Virus record (IMG/VR): IMGVR_UViG_3300046028_003665
Location: 1 to 50,250 of that record
Direction: 5' to 3' (one strand)
DNA: 50,250 bases
Source: a virus
Part shown: piece by piece, positions 48,370 to 50,250 of the stretch
Layout: every line of letters starts with the position of its first letter
How positions within the stretch are numbered: position 1 is the stretch's first letter
The notes under the pieces: model-generated
What the model was told of the DNA's origin: nothing
Databases searched by the model: none
What the model saw: only the letters and a program-made list of their open reading frames with translations
Translations under genes and position numbers: made by a program

Positions 48370-50250
48370 TTAGTAGTACGGCTTGCGGTTTGGATTTCGG
48401 TAGTACGTTTCCATCTCATCCTCGTCCAACGCGGTGCGGATATACCCACCTTTCCGAAAACGCATTAGCGCCATCGAAACGCTGTCCACGTAATCGTCGT
48501 GTTCCCCCGCTGGGAAACTCGCCACTTCCTCAATCACTTCTTCAGCCCACCGCGTCTCCGGTGCCCATACGCGGCCTGAAGCAAACATGTCAGAAACAGC
48601 ATTAAGACGGGATATTTTATCGTTGCCTTTGGTGGGGGTGAACTCTTGCACCGGGATGCCCATCGCCCGCATTTCATATATTAGCGGCGCACCCGTTGCC
48701 TTCTTCTCGATAATAACACCGTCGGGTTGCCATTCCTTATACTGCGCAATAGCCACCCGCTTCAACTCTGGGAACTCCATCCGATCGCGGAACGCATTCA
48801 AGAGAATAATGTGGGCCTGCATCTTACCCTTATCCGCCGCACTGACCTCGGGGTCGGTGCCATCGTCGGCACGGTAGAAAACCCCCCACGTTGTGCACGC
48901 AGAATAATCCGCCCGGTTGTGCTTCTCGAACGCGGTATCCCACGACATGAGCACGAACTCACACTCCGGTGGGTCGTCTTTCTCCCATACCTGCCACCAC
49001 TCGCGCTTAACGATGGCGCTGACCTCACTCGTCGGGTCCTGCATGTACTGCGCCATCCACTTCGAGTACGGCAGTTCTTTGCGCAAAACCTCTAGTTCCG
49101 TTAGCGGCCAAAACTCCGGCCAAACGGGGTTGCCGCTCGGCATGATGGCGGGGAACTCAATGACCTCCCACTCCTCACCGTCACGCTGCGCCGCCGCCTT
49201 GAGTACTTGTGCTGTCAGGTCCCGCTTACTCCAGCGGGTATTATGGCTCACCACCCCGTTGGCAATGAAGTTATATGTACGCCCTACCTCAACGTCAAAG
49301 ACTTCTTCGCGCCCACTGGGAGTAATGGAAACAATAGGATCAAGAATGAAGTCGGAGGTATGTAGCCACTGCGTCGGCAATTGCAGCAGTTTTTGCATAC
49401 CCCGTTGCAAGATTGCAGTCGTTGCAGAGTAACCCGCGAACTTTTCCGGTGCTGTGGTCGTGGTCAATACAGAGCTTTCCGTTCCAGTGTGCGCGAGTAT
49501 TAGCTGACGAAGGCGGTTGCCCACAGATCGCGCAAACCCCGTTCTGGCCTTTGAGAATGTTGTTAAAGTCCTCTTGGGTAATCCCGTATCTACTTTTAAT
49601 TCTGTTCCTGTATTTAGCTGCGGGAGTCTGCCTACCTCCCCCGGATGCCCAATATTGAATAGTGTAGTGGGAGGCACATAGCCCTTTGACGCGAGTAGGG
49701 CTTTCACACCCTTCTGTACTGCACGTTTTACCTTTCCACTTACCGTGAAAACCCATTGGGCGGTGCGGGGCATCTGGGTTTTTTTTGTGGTATGACTTAG
49801 ATGCTTGGCATGGCCCGCATAGGCCGGGGTTTTTGCTAGACCTTGGGGGACGGTTGCACCCCTCGTTGCTACAAGTGACATCCCCGGCTTCAGGTCCTTT
49901 AGACGTATCCATTTACACTCCTCGGCAAGTTCTACAAGAAACGGATGTCTCTCGTTTGCATGGAGTAGTCTACCAGATTGTGTTTGTACCTCATATACGT
50001 CATCAACACCATTTGACCGATGGTTTACCACCACGGTGGAGGCGAGCTTTCCTTTTTCGTAGGTCGCTATTTTGCTACCGGGGACAATGTCCCGGAGTCT
50101 GGTGCTTGTCCCATCTGCCATCAGTACATCCGTATCTCCCGTCATGCACATGACAATCACAATGGCCCCGCCGGGCTGTAACCGCTGGCGTGGACCGGAG
50201 GTGTACCACTCGTAAACCCCATCGTAAATCTCAGGGTTAGACTCCGCCGC
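48370..50250 (-). CDS. terL: Terminase large subunit, interrupted by an intein (5' end outside window)
   Basis: The packaging motor ATPase-nuclease. The N-extein fragment in the window ends SGPRQRLQPGGAIVIVM and the C-extein resumes TRWSKRDLTAQVL, rejoining the conserved ATPase-domain segment 'IVIM-TRW'. The C-extein (48370-49239) has the RNase H-like nuclease residues: Asp in MSWDTAF, Glu in VIIEKKATGAP and Asp in GEHDDYVDSVSMAL. The ATPase Walker motifs lie beyond the right edge. The open frame runs through the intein to the edge, so GTG50160 is not the real start. The product must be spliced to be functional. Confidence 0.93.
   Translation of the reverse strand, partial: AAESNPEIYDGVYEWYTSGPRQRLQPGGAIVIVMCMTGDTDVLMADGTSTRLRDIVPGSKIATYEKGKLASTVVVNHRSNGVDDVYEVQTQSGRLLHANERHPFLVELAEECKWIRLKDLKPGMSLVATRGATVPQGLAKTPAYAGHAKHLSHTTKKTQMPRTAQWVFTVSGKVKRAVQKGVKALLASKGYVPPTTLFNIGHPGEVGRLPQLNTGTELKVDTGLPKRTLTTFSKARTGFARSVGNRLRQLILAHTGTESSVLTTTTAPEKFAGYSATTAILQRGMQKLLQLPTQWLHTSDFILDPIVSITPSGREEVFDVEVGRTYNFIANGVVSHNTRWSKRDLTAQVLKAAAQRDGEEWEVIEFPAIMPSGNPVWPEFWPLTELEVLRKELPYSKWMAQYMQDPTSEVSAIVKREWWQVWEKDDPPECEFVLMSWDTAFEKHNRADYSACTTWGVFYRADDGTDPEVSAADKGKMQAHIILLNAFRDRMEFPELKRVAIAQYKEWQPDGVIIEKKATGAPLIYEMRAMGIPVQEFTPTKGNDKISRLNAVSDMFASGRVWAPETRWAEEVIEEVASFPAGEHDDYVDSVSMALMRFRKGGYIRTALDEDEMETYYRNPNRKPYY
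49340..49912 (-). CDS. Endonuclease VII-type HNH homing endonuclease nested in the intein
   Basis: A 190-residue protein read in a different frame from the surrounding intein-terminase sequence on the same strand. The C-terminal half is a recombination endonuclease VII-type HNH: CAICGQPP, LCIDHDHSTGKVRGLLCNDC and a final helix, with two CxxC knuckles for zinc. The N-terminal half has two Cys-rich modules (CSNEGCNRPP...GLCGPC and CSTEGCESPT...GLCASHY) likely to bind DNA. ATG49912 is preceded by an in-frame TAA and by GAGGAG five bases upstream, so it is a separately translated gene. It presumably cuts intein-less terminase alleles to spread the intein; that is inference. Confidence 0.9.
   Translation of the reverse strand: MDTSKGPEAGDVTCSNEGCNRPPRSSKNPGLCGPCQASKSYHKKNPDAPHRPMGFHGKWKGKTCSTEGCESPTRVKGLCASHYTIQYWASGGGRQTPAAKYRNRIKSRYGITQEDFNNILKGQNGVCAICGQPPSSANTRAHWNGKLCIDHDHSTGKVRGLLCNDCNLATGYAKTAAIADAVATYLRLHS
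49918..49923 (-). promoter_or_regulatory. Ribosome binding site of the nested HNH gene
   Basis: GAGGAG on the - strand ends five bases before ATG49912. It lies inside the intein reading frame, where it encodes part of the block B domain (Glu-Glu). A strong Shine-Dalgarno sequence at ideal spacing within another gene supports independent translation of the nuclease. Confidence 0.8.

Larger units (their letters stand above)
49240..50148 (-). mobile_element. Intein in the terminase large subunit (303 aa)
   Basis: A Hint-type protein-splicing element. Block A starts with Cys1 (CMTGDTDVLMADGTS); block B is LLHANERHPFLV with a conserved His but without the usual TxxH threonine. Blocks F and G read EEVFDVEVGRTYNFIANG and VVSHN, ending in the His-Asn pair, and the +1 residue is Thr. 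All residues needed for splicing are visible apart from the block B Thr. Between about codons 97 and 265 of the intein the sequence is not a recognisable domain in this frame; instead an HNH gene is read in another frame there. The insertion point is the conserved TRW segment of the ATPase domain. Confidence 0.93.

Noticed and set aside
49240-50148. Group I intron or other RNA intron carrying the HNH gene
   Set aside because: Hint splicing blocks A, B, F and G with Cys1 and terminal His-Asn are present in one frame, so this is a protein-splicing element.
49340-50160. The out-of-frame HNH as a product of sequencing frameshifts in an ordinary in-frame intein nuclease
   Set aside because: Two compensating errors would be needed, the intein frame stays open for the whole stretch, and the HNH frame has its own TAA-ATG boundary and Shine-Dalgarno sequence.
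1-50250. tRNA genes, integrase or phage RNA polymerase
   Set aside because: I saw no cloverleaf candidates, no tyrosine or serine recombinase motifs and no single-subunit RNA polymerase motifs in any sizeable frame. A covariance search for tRNAs was not possible here.

Overview
This window looks like most of the genome of a tailed double-stranded DNA phage (Caudoviricetes) with podovirus-type virion genes. It has a large terminase, a P22/Bcep22-like portal, scaffold, HK97-fold capsid, short-tail adaptor proteins and a block of very large internal-virion (ejection) proteins. There is no tape-measure gene, sheath, integrase, rRNA or recognisable tRNA. Many small genes overlap by 1 to 14 bases, as is typical of a compact lytic phage. 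The host cannot be read from the sequence; the protein set resembles podoviruses of proteobacteria and aquatic metagenomes. Both ends of the window cut genes, so the genome continues beyond it.

Positions 1-11961 (+ strand) form the DNA metabolism module. It holds a VRR-NUC nuclease, a run of small unknown genes behind a good sigma70-type promoter (731-759), a DUF3310 protein, a family A DNA polymerase with proofreading domain, a Cas4/AddB-like PD-(D/E)XK nuclease with a likely Fe-S cluster, an HNH nuclease, and an SNF2-type helicase. After a second possible promoter come a Gp157-like protein, a candidate single-strand-binding protein, a small helix-turn-helix protein and a 947-residue primase-helicase. 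The module ends at a strong terminator (12010-12044) where it meets the oppositely oriented virion module.

Positions 12043-50250 (- strand, transcribed right to left) hold packaging, head, tail and lysis genes in this order: terminase, portal, GroES-like co-chaperonin, scaffold, two capsid-related proteins, and major capsid protein. A non-coding island with terminator, possible promoter and paired repeats (41702-41991) follows. Next come two paralogous structural proteins, Lys/Ala-rich proteins sharing a C-terminal peptide, head-tail adaptors, a tail-fibre block, lysis genes, a 1539-residue tail protein with LamG-like domains, and four large internal-virion proteins ending in a 2048-residue polyvalent protein. 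The tail-fibre block includes three tandem glycine-rich paralogues and a protein built from 14 near-identical 21-residue repeats.

The most striking feature is at the right edge. The terminase large subunit is interrupted by an intein (49240-50148). An endonuclease VII-type HNH gene (49340-49912) lies wholly inside the intein coding sequence, on the same strand but in another reading frame, with its own Shine-Dalgarno sequence and ATG. The intein frame stays open through the whole nuclease gene, so about 190 codons are read in two frames. Homing endonucleases of inteins are normally fused in frame; this one appears to be a nested, separately translated gene.

Three small genes at 35923-36042, 36679-36837 and 36837-36986 were read directly from the sequence.
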